A stretch of DNA of 64,000 bases, taken from contig LR746271.1 in the NCBI GenBank assembly GCA_902729315.2, positions 3,432,001-3,496,000 of the forward strand, written 5' to 3'. Positions 1-13,738 of this stretch are shown here, one piece after another (within the stretch, counting starts at the first letter, position 1; every line of letters begins with the position of its first letter). Below the pieces are notes generated by a model. The model saw nothing but the letters and a program-made list of their open reading frames with translations, was not told where the DNA came from and did not search any database. This DNA comes from Spirodela intermedia. Its lineage: Eukaryota > Streptophyta > Magnoliopsida > Alismatales > Araceae. The position numbers and the translations under genes are program-made.

Positions 1-344
1 GGAACTCTATTTCCGCCCGATTTGCGTTCGCTGGACACTAACGTCATCCTAATGTCCGTACCCTTATTTTCCTTTTTCGTAAATTTTAAATATATTTTAT
101 TTTCATTTCCTAGTATAAACTTCATAGAAAATAGTATGCTTTGAGGAAAATTTAGAATAATTACTAAATATTATATTACATCCCTATGATCGACCTAGAA
201 AATTACCACTATTTTTGGAAGTTTTATTAAATTATAATTGATATATTTGTTCAGAAATACTTCTAAATATCTAAAAATTCGTATTTTTTAATTTTATAAA
301 TTTAAAATTTGCATGATTTACTATACAATGACTAAGTCACGTCA
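1..344 (+). mobile_element. 3' part of a Ty3/gypsy (Athila/Tat-like) LTR, cut by the window edge
   Basis: This segment aligns by eye with the last third of the LTR family seen in full at 43608-45251. It has the same succession of a 'tttccgcccgat' stretch, a decayed paired TGACG motif near 40-60, an AT-rich stretch, and the terminal CTAAGTCACGTCA ending at 344. The 5' part lies outside the window, so solo LTR and element end cannot be told apart. Confidence 0.85.
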
Positions 345-472
345 TAGACCTAAGATCAAAGTAAACCAAAGAAATCACACCTTACAACTATTAAAAGTAT
401 TATTAAATATTTAATTAAAACAAAATTTAAGATGTATGGTATCTCAAAAATCAAAATCTGAACCTTTTAAGA

Positions 473-918
473 TATTTTGATTCTGATTTAACTAGACATA
501 GAGATAATCAAAAGAGGACAAGTGGATCATGTTAATTTTAAGGTGAATTTTTAATCTCTTTGAATTATAAGAAATTAAATTCTACTACATTATCTATAGT
601 TGAAGCTAAATATCTATCAATTGGTAGTTATTATGCATAAATACTTTGAGTTAAATATCAATTGGAGGACTATGAATTGAAATTAAAAAGGAACCAATGT
701 ATTGTGTCAATACAAGTGTCATATACATAGCTAAAAGTTCATTCATACATTCTAGAACAAAATATGTCAAAATTAGGCACCATTTTTTGAAGGATCACAT
801 ACAAAAAAGGGATGTTGAACCAAACATTATTGAGAAATCAAAAAATTTTGTTGATATTTCTATGTTACTCTTTTTGGAAGAGAGATTTAATCAAATTTTG
901 CATGAACTTGGAATGTGA
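473..918 (+). pseudogene. Degenerate Copia (SIRE/Maximus-like) reverse transcriptase/RNase H C-terminus
   Basis: Conceptual translation shows the end of a Ty1/Copia polyprotein. Near 473-530 the frame reads YFDSDLTRHRDNQKRTSGSC, matching the Copia 'DxDWAG...RKSTSGxC' RNase H region. Near 660-690 it reads QLEDYELKLK. An open stretch at 697-918 carries HSRTKYVKIRHHFLKDHIQK and ends in an E-R-F-N-Q-I-L-H-E-L-G-M terminus, typical of SIRE-type elements. Stop codons and frame changes break the upstream part, so it cannot encode a working enzyme. No LTR belonging to it was recognised next to it. Confidence 0.8.
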
Positions 919-3299
919 AAATTGAAAGATATCTCAATTTGAGTATTGATCACACATTAATCATTGGTTTTAATTCATGTAAATGTAACAAAATTTATAA
1001 CTGAACTCTCTAAATAAATTCTAGTATTAGTGCAAGTTCATGTTGATTGTCAAAGATGGTCAGAACTAGATTTGATGAATTTCTAATTTTTTTCTAACAT
1101 AAATACTAACTAAAAAGAAAGGAACAAAGTGAAATGGGATGAGAGAAATAATGTAATCTTCTCTTCAATACTTAATATCCTCCTTCCTCAATTAATTTTG
1201 TTAATTTAATTCTCTTATCAGCTCTAGATAGTTAGAAAGAAAGTTTTAATAATGAGATGATTAAATCATGAATAGAGGACAATAGATTAGAAATTATGGA
1301 ATGCAAATTTGAGAAAGGTGGCCGCCAATAGAATGACTTATATTAACATGGAGAATTCTTTAAAATAATTAAAGTTAATATCTAAAATAAAATTAAAATA
1401 AATGAAATACAAAAACACCTTGGTCTTTGATCAAGGGTAAACTAAAATAATGAAATTCGTGATAAAAATAAATTTAAAATTTAAAATGAGAATTGATTAT
1501 TTGTCACACAACAAAGTCCTTAAGAACTAAGAAAACTTTTAATTATCAGATAAAATCTAAATTATTTATAATTTTGAAAAAAAATATTTTCATTTATTTA
1601 TCTATCACCCAAAGATGAGAGAAGAAAATACATGTAATTAAAATCAGAATGTTAACTAAACTCGTAATGATGACGACTAAGATCAAAAACTAATGTTGTC
1701 TCCTTTCCTTGTCTATCACCCAAGAAAATGAGAAGAACAAAATACTTAGATTAATTGAATTTGAGAACAAGGTCTCTCTAATCAACGAACATAAAAGACA
1801 TGAAATAAGAAAATAATAAAAATTAAAAATACAAAGAACTCTATTTATTGCAGCCCCCTTGATTCTAAGATCCTCGTTTCCTTGCTCTCCAGCCATCTCC
1901 CTTGTCTTTTCGTGCCTCCTAACTTCTTGGCTTCCATCCCACTGTCCTCTCCCTTCAAAGGAGTAAAGAGCCTTCTTTATCCTTCCTTAGATCGAAATAT
2001 CTATCATTTAGTTTTGATTTCACTGTTTTACCTTACTTTTCATCTTCAATCTTTGTCTCTTATTTCACACTCTAATTCCTATCAAAAATGTCATTTTTAG
2101 TATATAGAATCATTCATCAATAAGTAACAGAGCTCTATTTCGAATGTCAGATCAATCAAACAAATATTCACAAAGAAATCATGATTTTTGGATCATCATT
2201 TGTGTACTTCTGATTTTTCCTGATATTTCTAGCATTGCTTTGATTTTTCTGGTTGGTTCCCCACAAAGCAGGTTGGTCAACTAGTTAATTGGTCTCTCCC
2301 CACTTCTTATTTTATTATTATTATTTATTTTTATCACACTAAATTAAAAAAAATATAAAAACATCTTAAAAATTCTGAAATTTTCCTTAAATAAAATCCT
2401 AAAAATTACAAGAACTTTAGAAAAAGTCTAAACTAACTCTAGAATTCTAAATAGTAAAATTTCATATTTAACCAACAGAACTCACAATCATCAATAAATA
2501 TCATTACCAAATATGTATTAGTGTGTTAAATTGATAATGATTGTATCAAAATTTATTTTAGGTATTTTTATCATAATTATTTAAATTTAATATATCTGAT
2601 TTATCATTAATATCTATGTAGAGATCGGTGTTAACATGTGGAAAATGAAGTTTTGACTTTTATCTTGTAATAAGGGATTGAATAGTGTGTTTCATGTTGC
2701 CTCAAACCTTAGAAGCTCGAATAGTATGTCTTTATCTTCCTTTCTCCGTAAAAGGTTCAAAAGCTTCACATTTTAAACTCATTTAAACCATCTTGCTCTC
2801 TCCTCTTTTCTCCTCTAGAAAAATCCATTTTCTTTATTTGAGAAATATTACCTTAATAACCTTTCGAATAAAGCTGAAAATGAGTTTCACTAGTTCGTCT
2901 ATTACATTATGGGTTGGATATTTTATTTCTTCAAAAGCATTTCACACATTTAGATCACATTTAAGTCCATCTCACTTTTTGTAAACCCTAGGATCATAAA
3001 TGATTGATCCTTGCTATTCCACACTTCCTATTGATCCCTCCAAGACATACAAACCCCTCAAAAATTCCTAAGAAGACAAAAACAAGGATATATTCATTGA
3101 CTCATCCCTAGAAAAAGATCCTCCTTCCCCCACCTTTAAAATTAGTCATGGTTCACATTCCATTCTCCAATCAAAAGAGCTAGTCCTAAGTAAGCCTTTC
3201 ATTGTAGGCTCTCCCACAATCAATGTCGAAAATATGCTTGTTGAAGTCCTCACCACCTTACCCTATGTCATCACACACTAAAAACTCTTACCTATCACA
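919..3299. other. AT-rich intergenic DNA, no gene seen
   Basis: No coding exon, RNA gene or clear element was recognised. The short open frames here (1690-1896, 1882-2100, 2793-2984) have no family resemblance and are of chance length. The first part probably continues the Copia remnant that ends at 918. Confidence 0.5.
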
Positions 3300-3838
3300 T
3301 AACCTTTTCTCTTGAAATAGGTTCAAATAATTTAATTTTTGTCACCATAGATGTATGATGTGTACTTGTTGTTGTGTTTAAATACCTATTATCTAATAAT
3401 ATTTATAATTAAGACTTAATCCATCATGAAAACTAACTTAGTTTATATATAGAGTGATTTTAATATTTTATCATTACTTAATAGAAATAGTAAAATAGAA
3501 GGGTGAGATGAGAAGAATAAAAGAAAGAGAGTGGAGAAAGTAACTTTTTCTCTTGAAATAGGTTCAGATAACTTTATTTTTCGTCACCACAGATGTATGA
3601 TGAGCACTTTTTGTTGTGTTTAAATGTCCATTATCTAATAATATTTATAATTAAGACTTAATGAAATATTAGTATAGATGTAAGTCTTAGCTAGAACATA
3701 GAGAAATTGATTAATCCATCATGAAAAACTAATTTAGTTTATATATAGAGTGATTTTAATATTTTATCACTATTTAATAGAAATAATAAAATAGAAAGAT
3801 GAGGTGAGAAGAATAAAAGAAGGAGAGCAAAGAAAAGG
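3300..3838. repeat. Imperfect tandem duplication, about 240-bp unit
   Basis: Copy 1 (about 3300-3540) and copy 2 (about 3541-3838) share the same sequence order: 'ctcttgaaataggttca', 'gatgtatgatg', 'tatctaataatatttataa', 'agtttatatatagagtgat', and a purine-rich end 'gagaagaataaaagaa'. Copy 2 has about 60 extra bases after 'aattaagacttaat'. Point differences show that it is not recent. No coding role is seen. Confidence 0.8.
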
Positions 3839-4085
3839 AGAAAAAGAGAAAGAAGAGAGAGATCTCATGAAAGAGAGAAGAAATCTTTGGTGAAAGAGAG
3901 AGAAAGAGATAGGAGGAGTAAAATCTCACATGAGATGGAGAGAGAGAAACATCTCAAGAGAGAGAGGGAGAGAGAGGGAGATCGATCGATGGAGAGAAAG
4001 AGAGGGAGATCGATCGAGAGAGAGAGATCTCACAAGAGACGGAGAGAGAAGAGGTTTCACGAGAGAGGGAGAGAGAGAAATAAGA
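3838..4085. repeat. GA-rich low-complexity tract with GATCGATCGA interruptions
   Basis: A purine tract of irregular GAGA runs is interrupted by two 'gatcgatcga' blocks (about 3980 and 4008) and by 'gatctcac' motifs. It extends the purine-rich end of the preceding tandem duplication. Open frames on both strands here are low-complexity products of the repeat. Confidence 0.8.
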
Positions 4086-5432
4086 TGATAATAAAGAAAA
4101 ATAGAAACATGGTCGACCTATTTTTATGATGACCATGATTCTTAGATGAATGTTTGCTTGAAAATTCACACACATGATATGAGGTCAATTGTGAATGTCT
4201 CCACCTTGGTTTAACAATTCAACGATTATTAAGTAACATTTAATCTTATTGATTTTGCATTCTAAAATAGAAAAATACATGTTATTCACGAAATGCTAGG
4301 AACATGAATATGTCGAGATTTGACTGCAAAAATCAATAGAAAATAAGTTGAACACGATTTTAACTTGATCTCACACGAGTTTTAGAAGATTCAAAGGAGA
4401 AACGAAGATCATTCATCAAGTTTTTATCGAGTACTATTCATTTCTATCGGAACATATATGAAATAGAATGAACTTGTTGTAAAATATAAATAAATGATAA
4501 AACTAGATAAATAAATGATGAAAGTAAGAAGAAATTATTGTCAAATGTTTTTAGTCTACCACTTGGGCAACTAAAGACACCGGTGTGGCAGCTTGGTTTT
4601 GTCCAAATGTGTCACACCACGTTGGAAGTTGTAGAAGTATTATCTGAAAGTGTTGTGCCGCTTGCCAGAGAAATCTGCTGAAAAGAAGGGTTGAGCACGT
4701 TGTCACCCTTGTCTAGGGGGAGAAGGGAAGAGCTGACCACTTGCTAGAGGCCTTGAGTGCAATCAAGGGAGGAAAGAATAGCTCACCAAGTTAGAGGTAT
4801 TGATTGTGTAAAAGGAAAGAAGAAATGGATTGATGTATCCATGACTGTCATCAGGATTTTAAAGATAATTGATAGTCTATTTTATAAGATAATAATTAAT
4901 TATTATCTATATATCCTTGATAGTGATACATGTGAGAACTTGAGTTCCCAATATCATGACACTTTGCATGTTGTTGGATCAGATGTGCTAGGTCAGGTGG
5001 CACTTTGAGCAACATAAGATTAACCTGCCATGAATTGCTACTAATCAAGAACTCAAAGTCCCAAGTACGGGAACACTTCGTTTGCCATTGGATCATCATT
5101 TCTGGTCACATGCATGTTGAGTGGAGTTGAAATTACAAACCACCGATGGATTGTTTTACACTTTTGGTATTGTGGTAGTTTACAAACCGTAGGATCTACT
5201 TTATCTAGTAATGTGGCTCGTTGAGTGCCGCTAGATCACACTGCGCTTCAGACCGCTACCCTAAAATAAACGAGAACATTTAATTCCATATTAGAAGTTT
5301 TTCATCAATTATACTGGATATATATCAAAGTAATGCTCTATTGGTAGAGATCCCTTCTCCCGAAATAAAATAATACCTAGGACCATCTTGGGAGAACGTA
5401 AAAGGTGGTCCGACCTCACACGCACAGGTGTA
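4086..5432. other. Intergenic DNA, no gene seen
   Basis: Mixed-composition intergenic sequence. The open frames at 4757-5008 and 4896-5099 overlap on opposite strands, have no recognisable domain, and are treated as chance. Confidence 0.45.
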
Positions 5433-5620
5433 CAACACTCCTTGCTCCACAACTAGTTGGCCACTGGGATGTGGCAAGGGAGTGATACACACATGCGCGA
5501 AGTGAGTCCTTTGTCACTCGAGCCTAGCTCGTGGCTCCCCCAATCTAGGTCTACCCACTCGAGCACAACTCCCCTTCTAATTAGCTGCTGAATGTTGGCT
5601 TGCTAGTGTGTGATGAAATT
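5433..5620 (-). mobile_element. Diverged LTR fragment related to the local Ty3/gypsy family
   Basis: The stretch 'caacactccttgctccaca...ttggccactgg...gtggcaagggagtg' follows the same order as the conserved LTR block (for example 61010-61060). Similarity outside this block is weak, so it is either an old copy or another subfamily. No termini or target-site duplication were found. Confidence 0.5.
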
Positions 5621-7079
5621 TTATATTTTATTCTTATATTTTTCTAATAATAAAAAATTATGCTAAATATTTTAACTTCAAACTTCTAAAATTAACAATA
5701 TGTTCTTATATTTATTCTACAAGTTAACAAACAAAAAATTAAATAATAAAACTGATTACAACATAAAAAAACTAGCTTTAATAATATACATGACAATCTA
5801 CTTGAGTTTCCTCACCTGAAATTTTCAGTTTGAACTAGCTATAACAGATGATATTTCTTCACTCATTGAACTATCATCTCCTAAATAGTTGAGTGCTTGT
5901 TTTTCTTTACTACCCTAGAAACCAAAATTTGAACATCATTAAATGATTAGAAGATACTTAAATGTAAACTCACTGATTTCATCTTTTTTATTAAACAGAA
6001 AATTAGTTTAAAAATCTACTTTGATGCCCTTAGAATTATATATCTAGATGTAGTAGTAACGTTTTAGAATAATACTATCAAGACATATTCAAACATTTTC
6101 ACCTTTGTTAAAAGGATAGAAATTGATCTCATTGTTGACCAGCTCAATAATATTTTTCAAATTCCTTTTCACCCTATACTAAGCATTGATAGAATGGAAC
6201 TCAATACATTTCTTACCTCCCTAATTGGGATGCTGAATACATAAGATCAAATCATTCCACCTTTCTTTGTTATCCAAACTTGTGCATTTCATTAGTCTTT
6301 TACTATTGCATGAGGGTACTCATGATAAGATTTGAGAAAAATCTGCATCCTTCATTTTATTTGAGAAGCTATTCATGTCAACTTTAGCACCTTCTTCTTA
6401 GATCAAATAAAAATAGTAATCAAGTATGATCTAGATCTCCCACTATGTATCATCATATCACACAAATCCTTCATTAATTTTAAGTATACCTGATAAAGGA
6501 TGAATCATTTAGCAATTACTTCAATGATATCATCAACAAATCTACACTTCTAAGCATGCATTACATCCATCATTACCCTTCTAAGCATGATGACCATTAA
6601 CACTATTGCCCATTCATAGCTTCTCTTCCTCCTCTACTACTTCCCATAGTCTTATCCACACTTCTAAGCATGCATTACATCCATCATTACCCTTCTAAGC
6701 ATGATGACCATTAACAATTTGAGTTATTAGCAAAAACATTCCAAGAACTTGAAAAGAAACATGTTCTACATCAAGTCATTTTTCTTGTGATTTTTTTGCA
6801 AATATGAATCTTTTCCCCATCATGCTTTATTTTTATTTTTAATTCTATCAAAAGAGAGAAATACTATGATGAGAAAACAAGTGCACAGATTTAGGGGAGC
6901 ACTCATTAAGGGGAAGCTTTGTGATTTTTTGAATGAAGAATGTAGAATGCTGAAACTCCTATATGTGAATGAAGTTTTAAATTTCTTGATGTCATATATC
7001 ATCTCATTACATTTAAACTGAATGAATAATTAATCCTCATGATGGTATACTTTCATTATAGACTTGAATAAATTTTCTC
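5621..7079. other. AT-rich intergenic DNA with one short perfect repeat
   Basis: Apart from the 59-bp duplication at 6544-6716 (listed separately), no gene or recognisable element was found. The open frame at 6820-7002 (minus) is short and without family resemblance. Confidence 0.45.
6544..6716. repeat. Perfect 59-bp direct repeat, 114-bp period
   Basis: Positions 6544-6602 and 6658-6716 are identical base for base, from 'acacttctaagcatgcatta' to 'gatgaccattaaca'. A 55-bp non-repeated spacer separates them. Each copy also contains 'cttctaagcatg' twice internally. The identity points to recent origin compared with the eroded DNA around it. Confidence 0.9.
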
Positions 7080-8036
7080 AATAGTTTTATAATTATAAAA
7101 AAGGAAAAGATTGTTGATTTCCTTCATTTTAATAATTACAAATGAAAATTTATTGATATGTGATTATTAAATATTGGTGGTTATTTATATATGTCACGAA
7201 TATGTCTCAAAGATTCATTACATCATAATTATTGTATGAATTAATTAGTTGATTCTTCGCTTATAAACATTTGATCAACAAAGAATATCAGTTGAAGAAC
7301 CATCTTCACATAAAAGGATATATGGTTAAATGGGTATAAGTAAATCATTTGAATTATCTTCTCATTGATATTATATTTCTCTAACCATGTTATTCAGTGT
7401 TTGACATTTCAAATTGATGATAGATAGGTTCCCTAAGATCACATGTGGATTAAATAATCAAGAATGTTAGAAAGTGAGAGAGAAAATGAAAATTGACTAA
7501 ACATACGAAGATTTAAGCAAGAACATCAAGCTCTTCTGACCATATGCATCCACAACGTCCAAGAATGCTACATCATCTTCTTCTTCTTTAGTCGATTTCA
7601 GTAACACAATGACCTTCATCTTCATGGTTCCAACTCTCCATCAAATCCTTAAACAATTTAGTCATGAGGAGAGAGTGATTTGGGCAAAGGCATGAGATAC
7701 TAGTACCATGTTTAGGTTGAGAAGGATTTAGTCTCTAAGGAGATGAACTTGAGGTATTTGGGTGGTTGATCTTGTAAAAATTAGTGTGTAATTCTTGAAG
7801 AAATGAGTGAATACTGAAAGGAGCTTCCCTGTATGACTGGGTATAGCTGAGTGAGGGATGAATCAATATAAAAAATTTTGTTTTCTTGGTGAGAGAGAGT
7901 TGAGATCACACATGTTTTAGCACATCTAGTGATACTTATACATAGGTATAGATTAAATTGAAAAATCAACAAGAATCTTAGAAACCCTAATTCACCCCTA
8001 TTGGTGTTTCACCTAGTCTTATAGGTTTTTAACAAT
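7080..8036 (-). repeat. Dispersed AT-rich repeat, copy A (possible Copia LTR)
   Basis: Reverse-complement homology to 24860-26100 is visible over most of the length. Shared blocks include the 'caaagaatatcag(t/c)tgaag' segment, 'gggtataag(t/c)aaat', 'agaagagcttgatgttct', and a terminal 'gggtgaatt' block. On the minus strand the end reads TGTTAAAAACC followed by a 'ggggtgaattaggg' stretch, a start typical of SIRE-type Copia LTRs. No coding capacity is seen. Confidence 0.6.
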
Positions 8037-8226
8037 ATCTCTATTTCTTATATAGTCAAAAAAATGATAGAAACCATTAATGATAATAATTCATATTATT
8101 ATTTCAATATGATTCCATAATCTTAATTGGTGAATCCAAATTTAGAATAATTATTACTCAAATATTAATGAGTTTTCAATGATCCTTGATAATGTACAAT
8201 GAACATATCTAGATTAAGATGGACAT

Positions 8227-10155
8227 TGTTGTGACTTAGTCATTGTATAATAAATCACACAAAATTAAAATTTATAAAACTAAAAAATATTAATTTTTAG
8301 ATTTTTAAAAATATAATAGAAAAAATAAATGAATTATAATTTAATAAAATATTCCACAAATAGTAGAAAATTTCTATGTCAATCACATGAATGTAAGATA
8401 ATATTTGGTAATATTATAGAATTTTATTAAAAAATATGTGTTTTTATGATTTTTTAGATTAAATGATGATAATAATAAAATATATTTTAAAATTTAGAAA
8501 AAAGGAAAATAAGGGTGCAGACATCAAGATGACGTCAGTGCTTTAATGAACATGATTCAAGTAGAAGTAGAGTTCCTCTTGGTGATCCTTACATAAGCGA
8601 TTATAAATGATTTAATTGGTCAAATTAAAATTTATAAAAGGTAAAATAATCATAATTGAATGAAGAAGAGTTTTGAAACTTGAAACTACACAAAATATCA
8701 TTAAATTAAGTAAAAATTAAGTTGAAAGTAGGAAAGGTAGAGTTCTGACCTCACAATAACGATTGTTGAAATTCTGTGTTTAAGATGGTTATCATGTGAT
8801 ATCTATAATCTCAAAGGCTCTCCTTAGACATAGACGACTTGGGTATTTGTTGGATCTCTTTTTAAAGTTAAAAAAATGATGATAATAATTAAACTAGTTA
8901 AAAATAGTAAAATCAAGTTCTAGTGTCACAGCGACGATGTATCGAAACTCTTGAGCATTCAAGGTGACTATTATGTAATGTTCATGACCTCAAAGGCTCT
9001 CTTTAGACAATGACAATATGAGTAATCTTTAAATCTTTTTGTGAAGTCTAGAAATCAATGAAGTGAGTCAATAAATCGTCTCTAACAGCCGTCACTCAAC
9101 AAAGTAGAAAAGTGACTACTTTGCAGATCTCTAGCAATTGTTATTAAGCAAGATACAAACTAAATGGAGGTGGGACACATCTTAAGAAGCTTCATCTTTA
9201 AGTCCACATAGTAAGAGAAGGCTTTTCATCGCATCTAATATGCTCTTAGAAGGTGGCAACTCGTCTCCTAATAGTTCAACTATCTGTTTAATGACTATTT
9301 ATTTGTCGATCAATCAGAGATGATATATTTAATAGATTCGTGATTTTTTTATTCATAATCATTTGATAATTTTAGTAACGATACTCCATGAATCACATTG
9401 ACAAGATTTTTGTCGATGATTAAGTGATTCTGACAATTTAATCGTTCACCACCAATTTACAAAAAAATTATAATTTAATCAAATAAAAATATGAGCTTTG
9501 ACTCTAGTAAAATTCGAACCCTCGTTAGTCGCCCACCTACATGAGTGAGAGTTAAATACGTATGCGAATATTCTTATAAAGTGATGTCGTAATGATGTCT
9601 CCTTCTCATAAATAAGAGATAGTTTAGGTATTAAAATAATTAAAAATCTTACATGAAGTTGTGATGTCAGTTTAGTCCCACATCAGTTATTTTCTAAGTT
9701 TTGTGGTGTGTATATAATAATACAATATTTTAGGGCTAATAAGCCTCTCTCTCACATGTGTATGACCACTCCTTGCCCCATGCATAACTAACCACTAGTG
9801 ACATGGAAAGAGAGTGACATATATGTGTCCCCTACCGATCTGTCCTTAGTCGCTTGAGCCTCCTCCTTGCAGCTCTGCCCAACTGTGCTTTTGGTCTGCT
9901 TGTGGGCCTAACTAGTTGGCAGGTTTCTTCCTTTTTCTATCTTTTTATTTTATTTTATTTCTTTTTTTTATTTCAAAGTAGGATTCTAAAAATTATATAA
10001 ATTCACATAAAATCACATAATTAACTAAAAAATTATATTAATCAACTAAAAACCATTTTTAATAATTTAACATAAATATAAGTCTATTTATAATGAATTA
10101 AGAATAAAAATATATTATTAATTAATTATTCACTCATGATAATGAAGACTTATTA
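8227..10155 (-). mobile_element. Solo LTR, long subfamily, with perfect target-site duplication GACAT
   Basis: The LTR (1929 bp) begins on the plus strand with TGTTGTGACTTAGTC (decayed TGACGTGACTTAGTC) and ends with GAAGACTTATTA. The host bases GACAT flank it at 8222-8226 and 10156-10160. No internal region or second LTR adjoins, so it is a solo LTR. Orientation follows the complete element at 53215-62197. It carries an internal tandem duplication: segments near 8735-8870 and 8910-9045 are related, about 175 bp apart. The copy at 40294-42221 shares this duplication. Confidence 0.9.
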
Positions 10156-10160
10156 GACAT

Positions 10161-13100
10161 CAATTCATATTGTTGTCTACTTAATTATGTGATCATAAAT
10201 AACTTTTCAAATAGTCCACTCTTGAGGTTACCTCAATTTTCCTAAACATATATGATTTTTTAAAATAAAAAATATTATTTTAAATCTTAAGTATCTAAAA
10301 CAATTTACTTACGTATGAAGATCCACATAAGCTAACATAAATTTTTATGCACTTGTGGCTTATCTTATGAGTCCTTAAAAGGAGGATTAATTATTTGACG
10401 TTGATGGCTTAACTTTGCTGATAAGTCTCTAAAACATTGGATCACCAAATCTTCTTGAAGAAATCAAGCATACCTCAATTATGCTTGCTAGGTTAATTCA
10501 TGTTAGAAGACATTTCTATGCCTAAAAAAAGTACCTTTTTATAAATGTATAATATATTGGATCAATTAATTTAGGTCATGATTCACATGTACATATCTAA
10601 TCATCTAAATTTTTTTAGATGATCTTTCTCATGAGCTATTTAGCAAATAAATTATTTAACTCACCTTGTTAAGTGTATTGGTTAAGGATTTGAATGTTGA
10701 AAAATATGCATACAAGATAAAAGAAAAATATTCATGAATATATTATCCTGGGACTAATGCTCAGATAAAAAAACTAAATTATTAGATATAGATGGATTAT
10801 ATTTTTTAGGCACAATATAGTGAAAAGAATCATCAAGAAAGATAAATATTATAAGTTAGATTTGAAACAAGAGAAGATTATATTAACAAAAGTAGACAAG
10901 AAAAAATGTCTCAACTTATGTCAAGTTCAATGAAAAATAGAGAGAGAAAATATGTCACTCAAACTAAAGGTAAATCAGGTTTTAAGAGAAAAAAAGATCC
11001 TCTTTATTTAATACATCAGACATCTCATAACAACCTGATCCATTCTAGAAGATCATTGAGTTATCATGGCATGCTAGAAGGTCAAAGGAAAAATCATAAA
11101 ATCTCATGTAATACAATTGCAAAGTGACCATGTTAAAAGTTGGTGAAACTGATTGGTTACTGCACAAATTATTTAGCAAGTAAACTCAATGTCAACTCTC
11201 ATGATATTTTATTGCTCAAATCTTAATATTTAAACTTCAATTATTGATATTTTAGGCTATATAAAGTCTACCAAAAGAGCTTTCAAATAGTGTCAAAATG
11301 ATAGATTATTCAATCCACTCTTTCAAGATCTCTCATCTAATCTCTGCTGTAGGTGTAAACTTTCCATAAGCTTCCTGAAACATTCAAACACCAACAAAAT
11401 TGAGGAAGCTCATGTATTCAACCCAGAAATCAATTTTTAAGCCTCTATGAAGTGCTAGCAACAAGGGAGAAAAATGCAAGCTAGTGCCTACATATCTAAG
11501 TGAGGCAATAAACCTATGAAACCTGTCACATCAAATAACTTGTTGATCATGTGAATTTCAACTATCATTCTTTTATGGAGAATAGTAGAAACAAAGGGTA
11601 ATAACCCTTAGGAAATGAATGTATGTAAGAAAAGCTGAAACTATTACAAACTTAGTTATCATCTCTATTTAGTGTGTAAACTCACTGAGTCAACCAGATC
11701 TAATATCTATAGACTGAATTAACATAGGATCAAGAACAATGACTTAAAACCATTGAAAAACATAAAATATTTTTTAATACTAATTCACCTCTGCTCTTAG
11801 CATTCTTCCTAAACTTCCTTGGGGTCAATAAGTGTATATAGTATTTTAGACAATTATTAATCTTAAATAAGAGAGCACTCCTCTGTCCATAGAAGTTAGG
11901 ATTAAGGACTTATATCAAGGTCGATAATAGTTGACATGTATTTTTATAATTCTCTAAAAATTTGAAAACTTTCTTGAACTTAAACACAAACAAATTTTAG
12001 TCAAGTCCTTAGAATGTAAAAACTCCTTCTAAAATGATTTCAAAGTATAAGGTCCTAATTCTTCTATTACATTAATAGATTAGAGTCATAACTCACTAAA
12101 ATTTTATTGATATCCTTCAAATACAAAATATTGATAGTATTCCCCAATATGTTAACATTAACATCGTTGGAAGCTTAAAGTAAAACAACTATTGAATACT
12201 ACAACAAAATATATTAATGGCAAATTAAATGTGTACAAAGCACTTCAACACTCCACCATCATCAATATAGAATAATTTTCTTATTTTGAGAATAACTTCT
12301 ATATTTATCAGAATCTACTCATTTAGATTGAAAATGAACTTCCCTCATAGTGAATGCAATCCTAATTTTGAATGTCCTATGCTTTGGTGAATTTCAAAGT
12401 ATACTGATGAGAACAAATACCCATTTGAGGATGGAGTTAAGCGTCCAGCCTTTGAATAACAATTATTCTGGGATAGGGAAAATCTAACATTTAAAAATGA
12501 AAATATAGTTTTAGGGCATTATAACTTCTAATATTAATAGGCAATTATATTCCCTAGCATTTCTTCAATTAAAAGACTCAATTTGGTATTCACACTCTCA
12601 ACAATCCCAAAGTCAGCTATCTAGCTCCTCACAACAATGAAACTAAGAATAGAGTTTTTGTTTTCTGCTAGAAGTGGGCAGTGTTGAATTCACTGAAGTA
12701 GCACAAAAAACAAAGAAGGGGTGGGGATGAGGAGAGGGAACAATGAATTGGTCTTTATACTCTTGATGAAAGTTACTTCTTTCTTAGATTTCCCACTTAG
12801 ATATTTTTAACAGTTTGGCCAACCCGACTCTCCCGTCCTAAGGTTCTACTAACTCAGTGAAACTACATTGTACACAAATGCTTCAAGTAGCCTTCACTTA
12901 ATTTCCAACTCTAGTAAACCTTACAATTCACCTCAAGATACCTTTTTTAGACTCAAAAGTCATTATTCTGAGTACTAAAATACAATTCAATCAATAATGA
13001 GCTCTTATAAAATAAGCGTGCAACTTCCATTGCATGATTTCTTTGCTCGAAATTGTAGAAGCAACTTGCATAGAGGAATACTTTTTCTCAATTAAAGTAG

Positions 13101-13635
13101 AATCATTGATTTCCTTTGATGAGATTTGGCAAGAGTGTTGTATATATGCTGACCTGTTTTCCTAATTCTCTAAAACTTTTAACAATTGAAAAAAAAGTAA
13201 AAAAAACTAGTCTCCCATCAGCTATAGCATATTCTATTGAAGTGTATAACTGCCCTATCTTTCTTCTAGGTCAATTCAAGGGTAAATTCACGTGTTGAAT
13301 CTTTTTTTGATTGAGAGAATATGAAAGATTATAAAAAAAAAATAGCTCTAAAATATAGAATAAATTTTATAAAATATCTTAAATCACATGCAATACATTC
13401 AAGCATATTTAAAAATATTTTTAAATATATTTACATTTTATGATGTAGAGTAACTGTTTTAAACATGATTTGCGTCAAATTGTGGAAAATTTATGATATA
13501 TTTATATCTATTATGATTTATGTTTATCCAACTGTAACATTGGAGATTATTGTGTTACCCTCCTACACTTTGTCATCATCAAAACCATTATGGCCATCAA
13601 AACCAACATGCAAGAATATCCAGTCAAAGAATTTT
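10161..13635. other. AT-rich intergenic DNA, no gene recognised
   Basis: Low-GC sequence with scattered short open frames (10906-11127, 13116-13298, 13465-13647). The lysine-rich frame at 10906-11127 could be a decayed retroelement fragment but shows no diagnostic motif. This is the region downstream of the CID7-like gene. Confidence 0.4.
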
Positions 13636-13705
13636 TGGGGATTTTAGCAGAGGATTAAGTAAGAAATGATTTACTACAAATAATATAATGCACATATGTC
13701 AACAA

Positions 13706-13738
<33 letters not shown>

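Noticed and set aside
3887-4175. Arg/Glu-rich frame resembling an RS-type protein
   Set aside because: It is generated by the GAGA tract; no gene structure surrounds it.
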